DNA of 64,000 bases, taken from Actinomycetospora endophytica (lineage in GTDB: Bacteria > Actinomycetota > Actinomycetes > Mycobacteriales > Pseudonocardiaceae). The stretch's first letter is position 1; each line of letters opens with the position of its first letter. The DNA lies in NCBI RefSeq assembly GCF_021026375.1, contig NZ_JAJNDB010000001.1:1612001-1676000 (forward strand), in the 5' to 3' direction. Below the pieces are notes generated by a model, which saw only the letters and a list, made by a program, of their open reading frames with translations, did not search any database and was not told where the DNA came from. The translations under genes and the position numbers were made by a program. Positions 9,802-19,494 of this stretch are shown piece after piece.

Positions 9802-10965
9802 GTGAGCCCGACCGCCCCCGCCCGCCTCGCCGCCCTCCTCCGCCGCGAGACCGTCGGCGGCGCGCTCCTGCTCGGGGCCGCCGGGCTCGCGCTCGTCTGG
9901 GCCAACACCCCCTGGCGGGACGCCTACACCGCCCTCGGCGCGGTCACCGTCGGCCCGGCCGCGCTGCACCTGGCCCTCCCGCTCAGCGGGTGGGCGGCCG
10001 ACGGACTGCTCGCGATCTTCTTCTTCGTCGCCGGGCTGGAGCTCAAGCGGGAGTTCGTCGCCGGTGACCTGCGCAGCCCGGCCCGGGCCCTGCTGCCGGT
10101 GGCGGCGGCGGTCGGCGGGATGGTGGTGCCGGCGCTGCTCTACGTCGCGATCAACCGTGCCGACCCGGCCGCGCTCGCGGGCTGGGCGGTGCCGGTGGCC
10201 ACCGACATCGCGTTCGCGCTGGCGGTGCTCGCGGTCGTCGGGCGCGGGCTCCCGGCGGCGCTGCGGACCTTCCTGCTCACCCTCGCCGTCGTCGACGACC
10301 TCATCGCCATCACGATCATCGCGGTCGTCTACACGCAGCACCTCGCGGTCGGGGTCCTCCTGCTCGCGCTGGTCCCGATCGCGTTGTTCGGCGTGCTGGT
10401 CCAGCGCGGGGTGACCAGCCCGTGGTTGCTGGCGCCGCTGGCCGTCGTGGCCTGGGCGCTGGTCCACGCGTCCGGGGTGCACGCGACGGTCGCCGGCGTG
10501 CTCCTGGGGTTCACGGTGCCGGTGAAGCCGGGCCTCGCCGAGCGGTTCGAGCACCGCTGGCGCCCGGTCTCCGCCGGGGTCGCGGTGCCGGTGTTCGCGT
10601 TCTTCGCCGCGGGCGTGACGGTCATCGGCCCCGGCGGCGGGGTCGGGACGTTCGCCGACCCGGTCACCGTCGGGGTCGTGGTCGGCCTGGTCGCGGGCAA
10701 GGCGATCGGCGTCACCGGCGCCACGGCGATCGTCCGACGGGTCACCCGGGCGCGGCTCGACGAGTCGCTGACCGGCCTGGACGTGCTCGGGCTGTCGCTG
10801 CTCGCCGGGATCGGGTTCACGGTGTCGCTGCTCGTCGGGGAGCTGGCCTTCGGCGGGGGGACGCCCGCGGACGACCACGTCAAGGTCGGGGTGGTCGTGG
10901 CGTCGGTGCTCGCCGCCGCGCTGGCGACGCTCGTCCTGCGCCACTCGGCCCGCCGCCGCACCTGA
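9802..10965 (+). CDS. nhaA: Na+/H+ antiporter NhaA
   Basis: A 387-residue polytopic protein of the NhaA family, which exchanges cytoplasmic Na+ for external protons. Family hallmarks: ANTPWRDAY in the N-terminal part, the [13 protein letters not shown] segment, [15 protein letters not shown], and the ion-binding pair AVVDDLIAI (Asp165-Asp166). The GTG start at 9802 was chosen because AGGAG lies six bases upstream. The ATG at 9778 would add eight residues but lies in the loop of the leader hairpin and has no ribosome site. The length is normal for the family. The leader hairpin suggests control at the level of translation. Confidence 0.95.
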   Translation: MSPTAPARLAALLRRETVGGALLLGAAGLALVWANTPWRDAYTALGAVTVGPAALHLALPLSGWAADGLLAIFFFVAGLELKREFVAGDLRSPARALLPVAAAVGGMVVPALLYVAINRADPAALAGWAVPVATDIAFALAVLAVVGRGLPAALRTFLLTLAVVDDLIAITIIAVVYTQHLAVGVLLLALVPIALFGVLVQRGVTSPWLLAPLAVVAWALVHASGVHATVAGVLLGFTVPVKPGLAERFEHRWRPVSAGVAVPVFAFFAAGVTVIGPGGGVGTFADPVTVGVVVGLVAGKAIGVTGATAIVRRVTRARLDESLTGLDVLGLSLLAGIGFTVSLLVGELAFGGGTPADDHVKVGVVVASVLAAALATLVLRHSARRRT

Positions 10966-11008
10966 ACGTCGGAGGGCGGTCCCCGCCGCGAGTGGGTACA
11001 CCTGGGAC

Positions 11009-11464
11009 ATGACCAGCGCGAAGCAGCCGATCCCGCCGACACCGCCGACAGCGGGGGTCCCGGAGGTCTCCGGCACCACCGAGGTCCTGCCCGCCGTCGT
11101 CCAGAAGGTCGCCGCCTACTCGGCCCGGGAGATCCCCGGCGTCGTGGCCCTCGGCGGGGCGGGCTCCCGGGCGGTCGGCGCGGTGCGCCAGACGCTCACC
11201 GGGAGCACCGAGAACGTCGGCGGTGTGCGCGTCGAGCTCGACGGCGACACCGCCACGGTCGGGCTCGACGTCGCGATCGAGTACGGGGTCGGCGCCCGCG
11301 AGCTGACCCGCGGGCTGCGGCGGCACGTGCCGGAGGCGGTCGAGCAGATCGCCGGGGTGCGGATCACCGAGCTCAACATCGTCGTCACCGACGTGGTGCT
11401 GCCCGGCCGGGAGGACGAGCCGGCGCCGCCGCCCGCGCCCGGGGCCCCGGCCGCGACGCTGTAG
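11009..11464 (+). CDS. Asp23/Gls24-family envelope-stress protein
   Basis: A 151-residue protein with a Pro-rich head and a 100-residue Asp23 domain: VVQKVAAYSAREIPGVVALGG, in part, then a VGLDVAIEYG strand and VRITELNIVVTDV. The family is small, cytoplasmic and often membrane-tethered through partners; it is tied to envelope stress in Gram-positive bacteria. Actinobacterial genomes usually carry it next to small membrane proteins, and here a 52-residue membrane protein is encoded convergently 55 bases downstream. The C-terminal 20 residues are Ala/Pro tail. Confidence 0.85.
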   Translation: MTSAKQPIPPTPPTAGVPEVSGTTEVLPAVVQKVAAYSAREIPGVVALGGAGSRAVGAVRQTLTGSTENVGGVRVELDGDTATVGLDVAIEYGVGARELTRGLRRHVPEAVEQIAGVRITELNIVVTDVVLPGREDEPAPPPAPGAPAATL

Positions 11465-11479
11465 ACCGGAGCGGACCGT

Positions 11480-11506
11480 CGTCGGGACCGTGCCCCGGTC
11501 CCGGCG
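11480..11506. terminator. Bidirectional hairpin terminator
   Basis: CGTCGGGACCG (11480-11490) and CGGTCCCGGCG (11496-11506) form an 11-base-pair stem with one G-U around a five-base loop, between the convergent Asp23 and small membrane protein genes. Confidence 0.55.
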
Positions 11507-11519
11507 GCGAACGCGCTGG

Positions 11520-11678
11520 TCAGACGACGTTTCGCAGGAAGAGGATGACCGACTGACCCGCCGAGGCGAGGTCCGCGAGGATCGTGTTCACGGTGCCCGC
11601 GGCAGTGGTCGGGGAGTCGATGATCCAGAAGATGACGAGAATCGCCACCAGCGCGCCCACGAGCTTCTGCACCGACAC
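11520..11678 (-). CDS. 52-residue membrane protein
   Basis: A short gene read from GTG on the minus strand. The protein begins MSVQKLVGALVAILVIFWI and continues with IDSPTTAAGTVNTILADLAS, then a second hydrophobic stretch QSVILFLRNVV at the end. One membrane helix (residues 6-20) is clear and the C-terminal segment is amphipathic. I recall near-identical small proteins in other actinobacteria, but no function. The start is not certain, because GAAGG lies 12 bases upstream. The coherent hydrophobic pattern and the proper stop next to a terminator hairpin support a real gene. Confidence 0.7.
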   Translation of the reverse strand: MSVQKLVGALVAILVIFWIIDSPTTAAGTVNTILADLASAGQSVILFLRNVV

Positions 11679-11785
11679 AGCGTCACCGTACCTTCACGCG
11701 GGGTAGGTCACACCAGCGAGTGACGCGGGTTTCACCAGGATGGTGCACGAAATCCGGTGCGCGGGCGAGCGCTGGGGGGCGGACG

Positions 11786-13138
11786 GTGGATCGCTATCGT
11801 CATCGCATCAGTGCCACGACCGATGGAACCCCGGACTCACCGGCGGCCCAGCCCCGCGGCGGCCCCGGTGCTCGACGCCTCGTCGGGTCGGCGGGGGTCG
11901 GGGTCATCATCTCCGGCCTGCTCATCAACGTCTACCTCGCCGTCGTGGCCCGGGCGCTCGCCCCCGCCGAGTACGCGACGTTCGGTGCGTTCTGGGCGCT
12001 CGCCCTCGTGCTGGGCTTCGGCCCGTTCCTCCCGCTCGAGCAGGAACTGGCGCGGCGGCTCTCCCAGCGGGAGTCCCGACGGCAGGTGCTGGTCGCCGGG
12101 GCGGGCACGGCGGCGATGCTGGCCGGGCTCGCGCTGGTGGTCCTCGCCGCGGTGTCGCCGCTGGTGTGGTCCTCCCTCGACGCGCACGCGGGCGCGTTCG
12201 GGGCTCTGGTGGCCCTCTGCCTCGTCTCGGCCGGCCAGTTCCTGCTGCGCGCCATCCTCATCGGGACCGACCGGCTGGTGCGTCACGGCGCGGTGATGGT
12301 GCTCGACGCCGTGGCCCGCCTCGGCCTCGCCGTCGTGCTGCTCGTCGCCGGGGGCAAGGACGCCTCGCTCTACTGCTGGGCCCTTGTCGCCGCGATCGCG
12401 GTGGCCCATCTCCCGCTGATCCCGGCCGCGTGGCGCCGTGCCCAGCACGAGCCGTCCACCGACGCCGCCGACCCGACCCACCACAGCACGCGGGCCCTGG
12501 CCGGGTCGGCCATGCCGCTGCTCGTCGGGTCGGTGTGCGCGCAGCTGCTGCTCAACGGCCTGCCGGTCGTGGTGGTGGCGCTCGCGAACGGGCCGGCGCA
12601 GGCGGCGGCCGGGGTGTTCACGGCGGCGTTCACCCTCGCCAAGGCGCCGCTGTCGATGGTGGTGCCGCTGCAGTCGGCCGTCGTGCCCACCCTGACGCGG
12701 CTGCTCGCGGCCGGGCGGCGCCGGCAGGTGCTGCGGCTACTCGTCAAGGGCGCGGCGGGGCTGGCGGCGCTCGCCGTCGTCGGGGTGCCGCTCGCGTGGT
12801 GGCTCGGCCCACCGATCGTCTCGCTGGTGTTCGGCGACGACTACACGATCCCCGGGGTCGAGCTCGCGGTGATCATCGCGGGGGTGCTCGCGCACGTCGG
12901 GCTCGTCGTCGTGACCCAGGTCCATGTCGCCCGCGGCCGGCACGTCGACGTCGCGGCCAGCTGGCTCGCCGGCCTCGTCGTCGCGGGCCTGACGTTCTGG
13001 TTCGTCCCCGGCATCGTGGTCGCGGGCGAGGTGGCGTTCGGCGCGGGCTCGGCGTTCGGCGCCGTGGTGAGCGCCCTGCTGCTGATCCGGACCCACGAAC
13101 CGGCCACCACGACCACGGAGAGGACGGGACAGACGTGA
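11786..13138 (+). CDS. Polysaccharide flippase (Wzx/MATE-like)
   Basis: A 450-residue protein with 12-14 predicted membrane helices (GSAGVGVIISGLLINVYLAV, EYATFGAFWALALVLGFG and so on). The opening FGAFWAL ... EQELARRLS is typical of the polysaccharide-biosynthesis flippases that move lipid-linked glycans outward. The GTG start follows a G-rich GGGGGGC by five bases; an upstream in-frame ATG lacks a ribosome site. The last codon overlaps the start of a methyltransferase gene (GTGA) and a multipass GT-C-like gene follows. The three look like a compact unit that builds, modifies and exports a surface glycan of unknown structure. Confidence 0.85.
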   Translation: MDRYRHRISATTDGTPDSPAAQPRGGPGARRLVGSAGVGVIISGLLINVYLAVVARALAPAEYATFGAFWALALVLGFGPFLPLEQELARRLSQRESRRQVLVAGAGTAAMLAGLALVVLAAVSPLVWSSLDAHAGAFGALVALCLVSAGQFLLRAILIGTDRLVRHGAVMVLDAVARLGLAVVLLVAGGKDASLYCWALVAAIAVAHLPLIPAAWRRAQHEPSTDAADPTHHSTRALAGSAMPLLVGSVCAQLLLNGLPVVVVALANGPAQAAAGVFTAAFTLAKAPLSMVVPLQSAVVPTLTRLLAAGRRRQVLRLLVKGAAGLAALAVVGVPLAWWLGPPIVSLVFGDDYTIPGVELAVIIAGVLAHVGLVVVTQVHVARGRHVDVAASWLAGLVVAGLTFWFVPGIVVAGEVAFGAGSAFGAVVSALLLIRTHEPATTTTERTGQT

Positions 13139-13857
13139 GCGCGGAGCAGGCGCCCGGCAGCCACGAGGGCACCGGGGACCACTACGACGCCGAGTACTAC
13201 CAGGGCAACGGGCAGGCGGGGGACCGGCCGGCGCTACGGCTCTACACCCGACTCGTCGCCCGCTACACCGACGGCGGGCCTTACCTCGACTTCGGCTGCG
13301 GGACCGGCCACCTGGTGCGCCGGCTCTCCGCGCTGGGCCCCGCGTGGGGCGTCGAGCTCTCCGAGTGGAGCGCCCGGACCGCCCGCGGCAACGCCCCCGG
13401 CGCCACGATCACGACCAGCACCGACGAGCTCCCGACGGACGGCTTCGGGGCGCTCACGGCCATCCACGTCCTCGAGCACCTCGACGACGCGACGGCCGCG
13501 GACGTGCTCGCCACGTGGCGGCGGGTGCTGCGCCCGGGCGGGCAGGCGCTCGTCGTCATGCCCGACCCGGCCGGCCGGGGCAGGCGCCTCGCCGGGGACG
13601 CGTGGATGGGATTCGCCGACCCCACGCACATCAACCTCAAGCCGCACGCCGAGTGGGCCGCGTTCCTGCGCGAGCACGGCTTCACCGTCGAGCGCGAGGG
13701 CACCGACGGTCTTTGGGACGTGCCGTACTCCCGGCGGCCGAAGCTGCTCGACGCGGCGCGTTACGCCGTGCCCGGGTTCGTGCAGTTCCTCGCCGGCCGG
13801 ATGCTGCTGCGCCCGGGGACGGGTGAGTCGTCGATGTTCGTGCTGCGGTGTCCTTGA
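13135..13857 (+). CDS. SAM-dependent methyltransferase (class I)
   Basis: A 240-residue Rossmann-fold methyltransferase. The SAM-binding loop is YLDFGCGTGHLV near residue 48, and HVLEHLDD marks the motif 4 region. VLRPGGQALVVMPDP follows, then a Methyltransf_11/23-like end (DPTHINLKPHAEW). The HINLKP stretch is typical of methyltransferases found in glycan clusters that act on sugars or their lipid carriers. The GTG start lies inside the flippase stop (GTGA), showing translational coupling. The 3' end overlaps the next membrane gene by ten bases. The substrate is inferred from context only. Confidence 0.85.
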   Translation: MSAEQAPGSHEGTGDHYDAEYYQGNGQAGDRPALRLYTRLVARYTDGGPYLDFGCGTGHLVRRLSALGPAWGVELSEWSARTARGNAPGATITTSTDELPTDGFGALTAIHVLEHLDDATAADVLATWRRVLRPGGQALVVMPDPAGRGRRLAGDAWMGFADPTHINLKPHAEWAAFLREHGFTVEREGTDGLWDVPYSRRPKLLDAARYAVPGFVQFLAGRMLLRPGTGESSMFVLRCP

Positions 13858-15350
13858 TCCCCGGGCACGTGTTGGGCGCTCCGTTCGACGAAACGCCGGC
13901 GCGTGACCTCGCCGCGCCGTCGTCGAAGCTCCGGCGGCGGCTTCCGGTCGTGGCCGACGGCGTCCTGCCCGTCGTCCTGTTCGTCGCGGCAGCGGCCTGG
14001 AACCTCTGGTTCGCGGCGGGCGCCTCGGCCCAAGGGGTGCTCACCGGCGAGGAGGCCTCGGTCGACCATCGGGATCCGCTGGCGCTCTCGCTGCACTGGC
14101 AGCCCTCGATCTGGTCGACCAACGCCGGGTCCCAGCTGTTCTACCTGGTCGCGGGCCACCTGACACCGGACTACGGGCTCCTCTACGCCCGCCCGGTGAA
14201 GGCGGCCGCGATGGCCCTGCTCCCGGTGTTGCTCTACCTCGCCGCTCGGCGGCGCCTGGGGTGCCGCCCGGTCACGGCCGCCATGGGTGCAGCGCTCGCG
14301 GTCGTGCTCCCCGGCGTCACCAGCGTGGCGTGGGTGGGGACAGAGAACGGCCTCGAGGCGGTGTGGGGGGTCGCCGCCCTCCTCGTCGCCACGTCCCGAC
14401 GGCGGGTGTGGCCCGTCGCGCCGGTCCTCGCGGCGATCTCGGTGGCCAACTACACGGCTGGGCTGGCGTGGGCCGCGGTGACGGTCCTGGTCTGTCTCTG
14501 GCGGATCAGGTCGCTCCGAGACGCGGCGCTGGTGGTGGCCGGGAGCGCGCTCGGCGGCGCGCTGGTCCTCGCTCCTCTCCGCTGGTGGCACAACGGCGCG
14601 GTGATCGTCACGGGTGGCGGACACGCCGGCGCCGACCTCCACGACTGGCGTGCCCGCCTCCTCGACATCGGGCATCTGCTCGTCGACGACGGCGGGAGCT
14701 ACTACTGGTTCTCGTCTGCTCCGATGCTCGCGTCCCGCGTGACTGCAGCGGCCCTCGCCGTGGCAGCGGCCGTGGCCCTGGTCCGTCGGTTCTCGAGGGT
14801 CTGGCCATGGTTCGCGGTATCGCTCGCCGCGGCGGGGCTCTACGTCGTCTCGAGCGGTGTACCCGGGTCACGGCGGATCGTGGCGATCGCGGTCGTCGCC
14901 GGGCTGTTGACGGCGCCCGCCGTGGACGAGCTGATCGACCTGGTGCGCCCGGCGCACCGCTTCCCCGGGCCTGCCGTGATCATGGTCCGGGCCCTCGTGG
15001 TCGTGGCCGCGATCGTCGCGGTGGCGGGTCCGGGCCTCTCCGACGGCGTCCAGAACCGATCCGAGCTGGCGAGCGGGACCCGTCCGTTGCCGATCGACTG
15101 GCCCTTCCCGGTCGACCGCGGCGGGACGCAGGCGAGCACGTTCGGGCGGTTGGACGCCGCGCTGCGCTCCGGCGCGATGTCGCCGACCCAGGTGGGTGAT
15201 GGCTGGGGCGGGACACGGACCCTCGCCGTTCTGGTCGCGCTTTCCGAACGCAACGGACGAACGCCGCCGCTCCCACCCTCGGCGCTCCTTGCGTACTACC
15301 GGACCACCGATGACTGCCGGGAGCTCGACGGCCCTGCCGTGTGCCGGTGA
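13848..15350 (+). CDS. Multipass membrane protein, possible GT-C glycosyltransferase
   Basis: A 500-residue protein with about ten membrane helices and a soluble C-terminal part of about 100 residues. An early extracytoplasmic loop carries TGEEASVDHRDPLALSLHW, an acidic loop where GT-C enzymes place their catalytic aspartate, and a later loop has LLVDDGGSYYWFSS. No family name can be assigned. Two cysteines near the end (TTDDCRELDGPAVC) suggest a disulphide on the outside. It starts with GTG, overlaps the methyltransferase by ten bases and is the third gene of the flippase unit. It could alternatively be a polymerase or ligase of the same glycan. Confidence 0.65.
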   Translation: MSLIPGHVLGAPFDETPARDLAAPSSKLRRRLPVVADGVLPVVLFVAAAAWNLWFAAGASAQGVLTGEEASVDHRDPLALSLHWQPSIWSTNAGSQLFYLVAGHLTPDYGLLYARPVKAAAMALLPVLLYLAARRRLGCRPVTAAMGAALAVVLPGVTSVAWVGTENGLEAVWGVAALLVATSRRRVWPVAPVLAAISVANYTAGLAWAAVTVLVCLWRIRSLRDAALVVAGSALGGALVLAPLRWWHNGAVIVTGGGHAGADLHDWRARLLDIGHLLVDDGGSYYWFSSAPMLASRVTAAALAVAAAVALVRRFSRVWPWFAVSLAAAGLYVVSSGVPGSRRIVAIAVVAGLLTAPAVDELIDLVRPAHRFPGPAVIMVRALVVVAAIVAVAGPGLSDGVQNRSELASGTRPLPIDWPFPVDRGGTQASTFGRLDAALRSGAMSPTQVGDGWGGTRTLAVLVALSERNGRTPPLPPSALLAYYRTTDDCRELDGPAVCR

Positions 15351-15351
15351 G

Positions 15352-18300
15352 TCAGGGCGTGAGCCCCGAGACCGTCCGCGAACCGGGCACCAGGTCGTAG
15401 TTCCCGCTCGGGTAGGGCTGCTGGAAGAGCAGCAGGGTCACGTTGTCGTCGGTGTCCGGGAAGTCGCGCAGGCGGGTCTTCAGCGTGGTCATCGATGCCT
15501 CCCGGGCGGCGTTCCCGACGATGCCGCCGTTGTCCGGCTGCGCGGAGAAGTCCGCGAGGGCGGACCCCTGGCTCTCGCCGTACCCCAGGAAGCCGTCCAT
15601 CGTCTGGGTGACGCCGTTCTGCTGGATCGGCTGGTGGATGCAGGGGAAGAGGAACGCGTTCTCCCACGCGACGGTGTAGGTGTTCTCCCGGGGAAGCACC
15701 GTCGACATCGGCGCCCAGCGCTGCGCGAGCGGGGCGGTGAAAGCCAGCCAGCCGCCGATGTCGCTGGTGGTGTCGTCGGCGACGATCCGCACGAGCGTCG
15801 CGTCCCCGGGCGGCGGCTGGGACTTCGTCATGTCCACGGTGCGCCAGTCGGTCCCGTCGCTGGTCTCCCGGACGGTGCTCGAGCCCAGCGGCTCGACACC
15901 GGGGCCGTTCCCGACCTGCCGGCCGTACTCCAGGCGCAGCGAGTTGCCCTCCCCGAGCCGGCCGGACACCTCGGTCGTCAGCGCCGAGTCGCGGGTCGAC
16001 CCCGGGGGCAGGCGGAACCAGTCGGTGGTGAAGGACCCGGTCCGCGAGTCCGGAGAGCGGCCCTCCTCCGGGGGCAGGAAGCTGCCCCACACCGGGAGCC
16101 CGCGGGGCAGGTCGGCCGGCGGACGGCTGGTCGGGAAGAACGCGTCCCGCACGAACGCCTGGCCCAGTGGCTCGTCGCCGATCGGCGGGATCCGGTCCCG
16201 GGACACCAGGGCGGTGCGCTGCGGGGTGAGGACGTCGATCGCCTGCTCGGCGCCGCAGCGGGTGGCCTGCGGGTCCTGCCACGCATCCGCCGCGGGCGAG
16301 TACGTCGACGTGGTGTGGTCCGCGGAGAGCCAGAAGTCGGAGACCATGCGCGCGGTGCTCGCGGCCATCGCCACCGTGCAGAGCATCGGGATGGCGATCA
16401 TCAGCGACCACGGCCGCCAGCCGCGCCCCCTCCACGAGGTCACCAGCGCCACGCCGAGCGCGAGCACGATGAGGATGGCCGCCCACCACTGCGGCTGGTC
16501 GAGGAAGAACCCCCTGACGGACGGGTAGTCCAGCCAGGACGGCATCCCGAGGCCCCACATGAAGCCCCAGCGGTTGCGGCCGTGCCCGGCCAGGGCGATC
16601 ACGGCGATCGCGGCCACCGCCGACGCGAGGACCGCGGGGACCGGCACCTTGCCCTCGCGGGCGCGCACCGTGCGCACCGAGGCGCGGACCAGCCCGGGCC
16701 CGGCGACGAGGATGAGGGCGAGGAACGGCGCGCCGACCCCGGCGATCGCCCCGAAGTGGTGCGACGGCTTGCTGGGGGTGGGCAGCAGCAGGACGAAGGC
16801 CAGCACCGTCGTCCAGCCCGAGAGCATCAGCCGGCGCGGTACCGGGAGGTCGCGAACCCGGGCGATCACGGCGGTGACCAGGAACCAGACCAGGGCGAGA
16901 AGGCAGAGCAGCACGGCGGTGCGCTTCGCGTAGGCGCCGAACCGCGAGGTCTCGTCGAGCAGGAACGCGTACCGCTGGAACTCCAGGTACCAGGTCTGCG
17001 CCCGCTGGATCGGCGCGAAAATCTGCTGCGAGCGCACGAAGTCGCCATAGGTGCCGTCCGCGAACCCGGCGAGCGCTCCCAGCGCTCCCGGCGCGATCAC
17101 CACGAGCCAGCGCGGCGGGATCTCCCACCAGTGCGCCGAGCGCGACCGGATCACCCGCCACGCCGTCGGGGCCGCGGCCAGCAGCGGAGCGAGGCAGATG
17201 AATCCGGTCGGCGCGGTCATCAGGCCGACCCCGCCGAGCCCGACGGCGAGGGCGAGCAGGTCCATCCGCTCTCGCTCGACGCCCTCGGCGACGACGGCCA
17301 GGGCCAAGGCGGCGAACACCGCGGTGTAGGGCTCCGGTCGGGTGCCGACGTCGTAGGGCAGCCACCAGGCGAGGAACGCGACTCCCAGCACGGCACGGCT
17401 CGCGAACGCGATCCAGCGGTGCTCGCGCCACGGGTGGGTCACGCCCGGGCAGCGCGCCACGAACACCCGGATCGCGAACCAGGTGATGACGCCGAGCACG
17501 ACCGAGGGCACCCGCAGCGCGACCGGGGAGACGCCGGCCTGCTGCTGCCACCAGGACAGCAGGTAGTAGGGCCAGGAGAACGGCGTGAAGCCCTGATTGT
17601 AGAGCTGGTAGTAGTTCGGGACGTAGCCCGAGAACGGCACGTTGGCCGCCATGGCCGAGTAGTAGCCGTCGTCGTCGGTGAGCGGTGCGAGGTAGAGCCA
17701 GGACCAGAGCGCCACGACGACGACCGCGTCGACCAGTCGCGGTCGCCCCCGCATCCGCAAGCGCGTGAGCCCGGAGAGGATCTTCGCGTCGATCCGGGCC
17801 CACCAGCGCGGGGCCCAGGGCGGCGGCGTCCAGCCGTCGGAGTCGAGGTCCGCGCGCGTCGCGACGGTGTCGGCGTCGAGGGCGGCCTCGCGCCACCGGG
17901 TCCGGCGGCGTCCGAGGTAGATCGCGGCGGTCGTCGCGAGCCCGCCCAGCACCACCGCCAGCACGGTCGCCGTGATCAGACCCGACTTGAAGGGGCTGGG
18001 CGTGCTCGCGTAGCGGTCGTCCGGGGACACGTTGACGGACAGGTCCGCGGGCGTGGCGCCGGGCAGGGCGGTCAGCGACGTCGACAGCGCGTCGATGTTC
18101 GGCAGCGGGCTGATCGGCTTCGCGGCGGGCGTCGAGTTCGGCGGGACGTTCTTGACCTCGTCCGGGTCGACCTCGCCCAACCGTGGTGCCAGTGATCCCA
18201 GCGGGCGTCCGTCGCGGCTCACGGTCACCCGCGACGCGTCGCCGGCGACCTGGTAGGAGCAATCCCCGGGGGGCAGGCGCTCGGCGAGGATGTCCTTGCC

Positions 18301-18873
18301 GCCGGTGTGGACGGTCAGGGTGCCCGCGCGGACCCGGATCGAGAGCGCCTTCTCGTCGAACTCGCCGGAGGTCGGCGACATCGTCGTGAGGACATAGCCG
18401 TCCGGCGTGCCATCGGCCTCGCGGGCCGCCCGGCAGCTGAACTGCGCGCTGAACGACTCCGGCTGGTAGGCGGTCAGCATCAGCATCGTCGGCGCGGGGC
18501 GGGCGACGTCGACCGGCCAGCGGATCTCCGGGTGGTTCTGGATCACCGGCGCGAACGGCAGCAGCACCCCGCAGGCCACGGCCACCAGGGCGGACGCCAC
18601 CGCGATCACCCGCGCGACGAGCAGCCCGTCGAGGCCCCAGTCGTCCGGTCCCCACCTGTCTGGGCCGTCACCCGGGGTGAAGGCGTCGTCGGCGCGGCCG
18701 TTCGAGCCGGTGTGGGTGACGGGCTCGGTCGTGGAGTCGTCGGCCGGGGACGGCGCGGTGCGGGCGGCGGAGCTCCGGGTGGGCACGAGACGCCGGAGCA
18801 TGAGTCCGACCGTGGTCGTGGACCCGGAGTCGTCGTCGGACGGCTCGACACCGCGTCCGGTGCCTTCGCCCAC
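15352..18873 (-). CDS. EmbA/B/C-type arabinosyltransferase, paralogue 1
   Basis: A 1173-residue protein with the full Emb layout (GT53): an N-terminal luminal jelly-roll after the first helix (LLPFAPVIQNHPEIRWPVD, in part), a block of membrane helices, and a large C-terminal carbohydrate-binding region. The catalytic loop is APLTDDDGYYSAMAAN near residue 400. The SHHFGAIAGVGA motif between late helices also matches the family. Emb enzymes add arabinofuranose from decaprenyl-phosphoryl arabinose outside the membrane. The head is unusual: about 100 residues of Ser/Thr/Asp-rich sequence precede helix 1. The GTG at 18873 is six bases after GGAG; an ATG 63 bases upstream has no such site. The gene is convergent with the GT-C-like gene, with one base between them. 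Confidence 0.9.
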   Translation of the reverse strand: MGEGTGRGVEPSDDDSGSTTTVGLMLRRLVPTRSSAARTAPSPADDSTTEPVTHTGSNGRADDAFTPGDGPDRWGPDDWGLDGLLVARVIAVASALVAVACGVLLPFAPVIQNHPEIRWPVDVARPAPTMLMLTAYQPESFSAQFSCRAAREADGTPDGYVLTTMSPTSGEFDEKALSIRVRAGTLTVHTGGKDILAERLPPGDCSYQVAGDASRVTVSRDGRPLGSLAPRLGEVDPDEVKNVPPNSTPAAKPISPLPNIDALSTSLTALPGATPADLSVNVSPDDRYASTPSPFKSGLITATVLAVVLGGLATTAAIYLGRRRTRWREAALDADTVATRADLDSDGWTPPPWAPRWWARIDAKILSGLTRLRMRGRPRLVDAVVVVALWSWLYLAPLTDDDGYYSAMAANVPFSGYVPNYYQLYNQGFTPFSWPYYLLSWWQQQAGVSPVALRVPSVVLGVITWFAIRVFVARCPGVTHPWREHRWIAFASRAVLGVAFLAWWLPYDVGTRPEPYTAVFAALALAVVAEGVERERMDLLALAVGLGGVGLMTAPTGFICLAPLLAAAPTAWRVIRSRSAHWWEIPPRWLVVIAPGALGALAGFADGTYGDFVRSQQIFAPIQRAQTWYLEFQRYAFLLDETSRFGAYAKRTAVLLCLLALVWFLVTAVIARVRDLPVPRRLMLSGWTTVLAFVLLLPTPSKPSHHFGAIAGVGAPFLALILVAGPGLVRASVRTVRAREGKVPVPAVLASAVAAIAVIALAGHGRNRWGFMWGLGMPSWLDYPSVRGFFLDQPQWWAAILIVLALGVALVTSWRGRGWRPWSLMIAIPMLCTVAMAASTARMVSDFWLSADHTTSTYSPAADAWQDPQATRCGAEQAIDVLTPQRTALVSRDRIPPIGDEPLGQAFVRDAFFPTSRPPADLPRGLPVWGSFLPPEEGRSPDSRTGSFTTDWFRLPPGSTRDSALTTEVSGRLGEGNSLRLEYGRQVGNGPGVEPLGSSTVRETSDGTDWRTVDMTKSQPPPGDATLVRIVADDTTSDIGGWLAFTAPLAQRWAPMSTVLPRENTYTVAWENAFLFPCIHQPIQQNGVTQTMDGFLGYGESQGSALADFSAQPDNGGIVGNAAREASMTTLKTRLRDFPDTDDNVTLLLFQQPYPSGNYDLVPGSRTVSGLTP

Positions 18874-19494
18874 GCCGCGCTCCGTTCCTCGCCCGAATGT
18901 GCCCGCCCGATCCACGCCGGTGGGTGACGCTAACAACCGCCCTCGTCCCGGGCCGTGAAGCCGTGCCGGTGAGCGCTGACCACACCTGGCGCGGGGTTTC
19001 GTTCCGGCCGGTGGCGTCCGACCGCCGCCCGACTTCCTGGCGATGGAGGCCCCCGTCTGACGTCCACGACGACCCTGCCCGAGCCCGCCGTGGACACCCC
19101 GGCCCCGCCGCGCGTCGGCCGGGTGCCGGGCGTGGCGGCCGAGATCGGCGTCGCCTACGTCCTGGTGCTGGGCGCCTCTCCGGCGTGCGTCCTCCTGCCC
19201 GTGCGGATCTCACCGCCCGGCCCATGAGCGTGATTCCCGTGGCGCCGACGGCGGTCAACTCTCCCGATGCGGTCCTGCGCGGTGCGCACGCCATCGGCGG
19301 TGACCTCGGGGAACTACGTGGACACACATGGATGATTTCCGTCTGTCCGGCGGGTCGATGCGGGCCGTGAAAGGACTCTTACGGGGCGAGCGCTACCGTG
19401 GCAGCGCATCGATACACCGGCCGATGTGCACCCGTGTTAAAGGCGGAAGTGCGCTTCCGACGGTCGTCGCACGACGAGCAGGGAGGGCCCGGCC
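18874..19494. other. Long intergenic region with a possible gene remnant
   Basis: About 620 bases lie between Emb-like gene 1 (minus) and the GT4 gene (plus). A 56-codon plus-strand frame from a CTG at 19057 to TGA at 19227 follows GGAGG by seven bases. It reads like the head of a membrane protein (TTTLPEPAVDTPAPP, then VAAEIGVAYVLVLGAS) but stops at once. It may be the stump of a lost glycosyltransferase. Promoters for the flanking genes should also lie here; none could be fixed by eye. Confidence 0.35.

Noticed and set aside
15196-18655. Very long open frames (about 1000 codons) on both strands across Emb-like gene 1
   Set aside because: They are Arg/Pro/Gly-rich shadows produced by GC-rich codons. 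The Emb frame alone has helices, motifs and a ribosome site.
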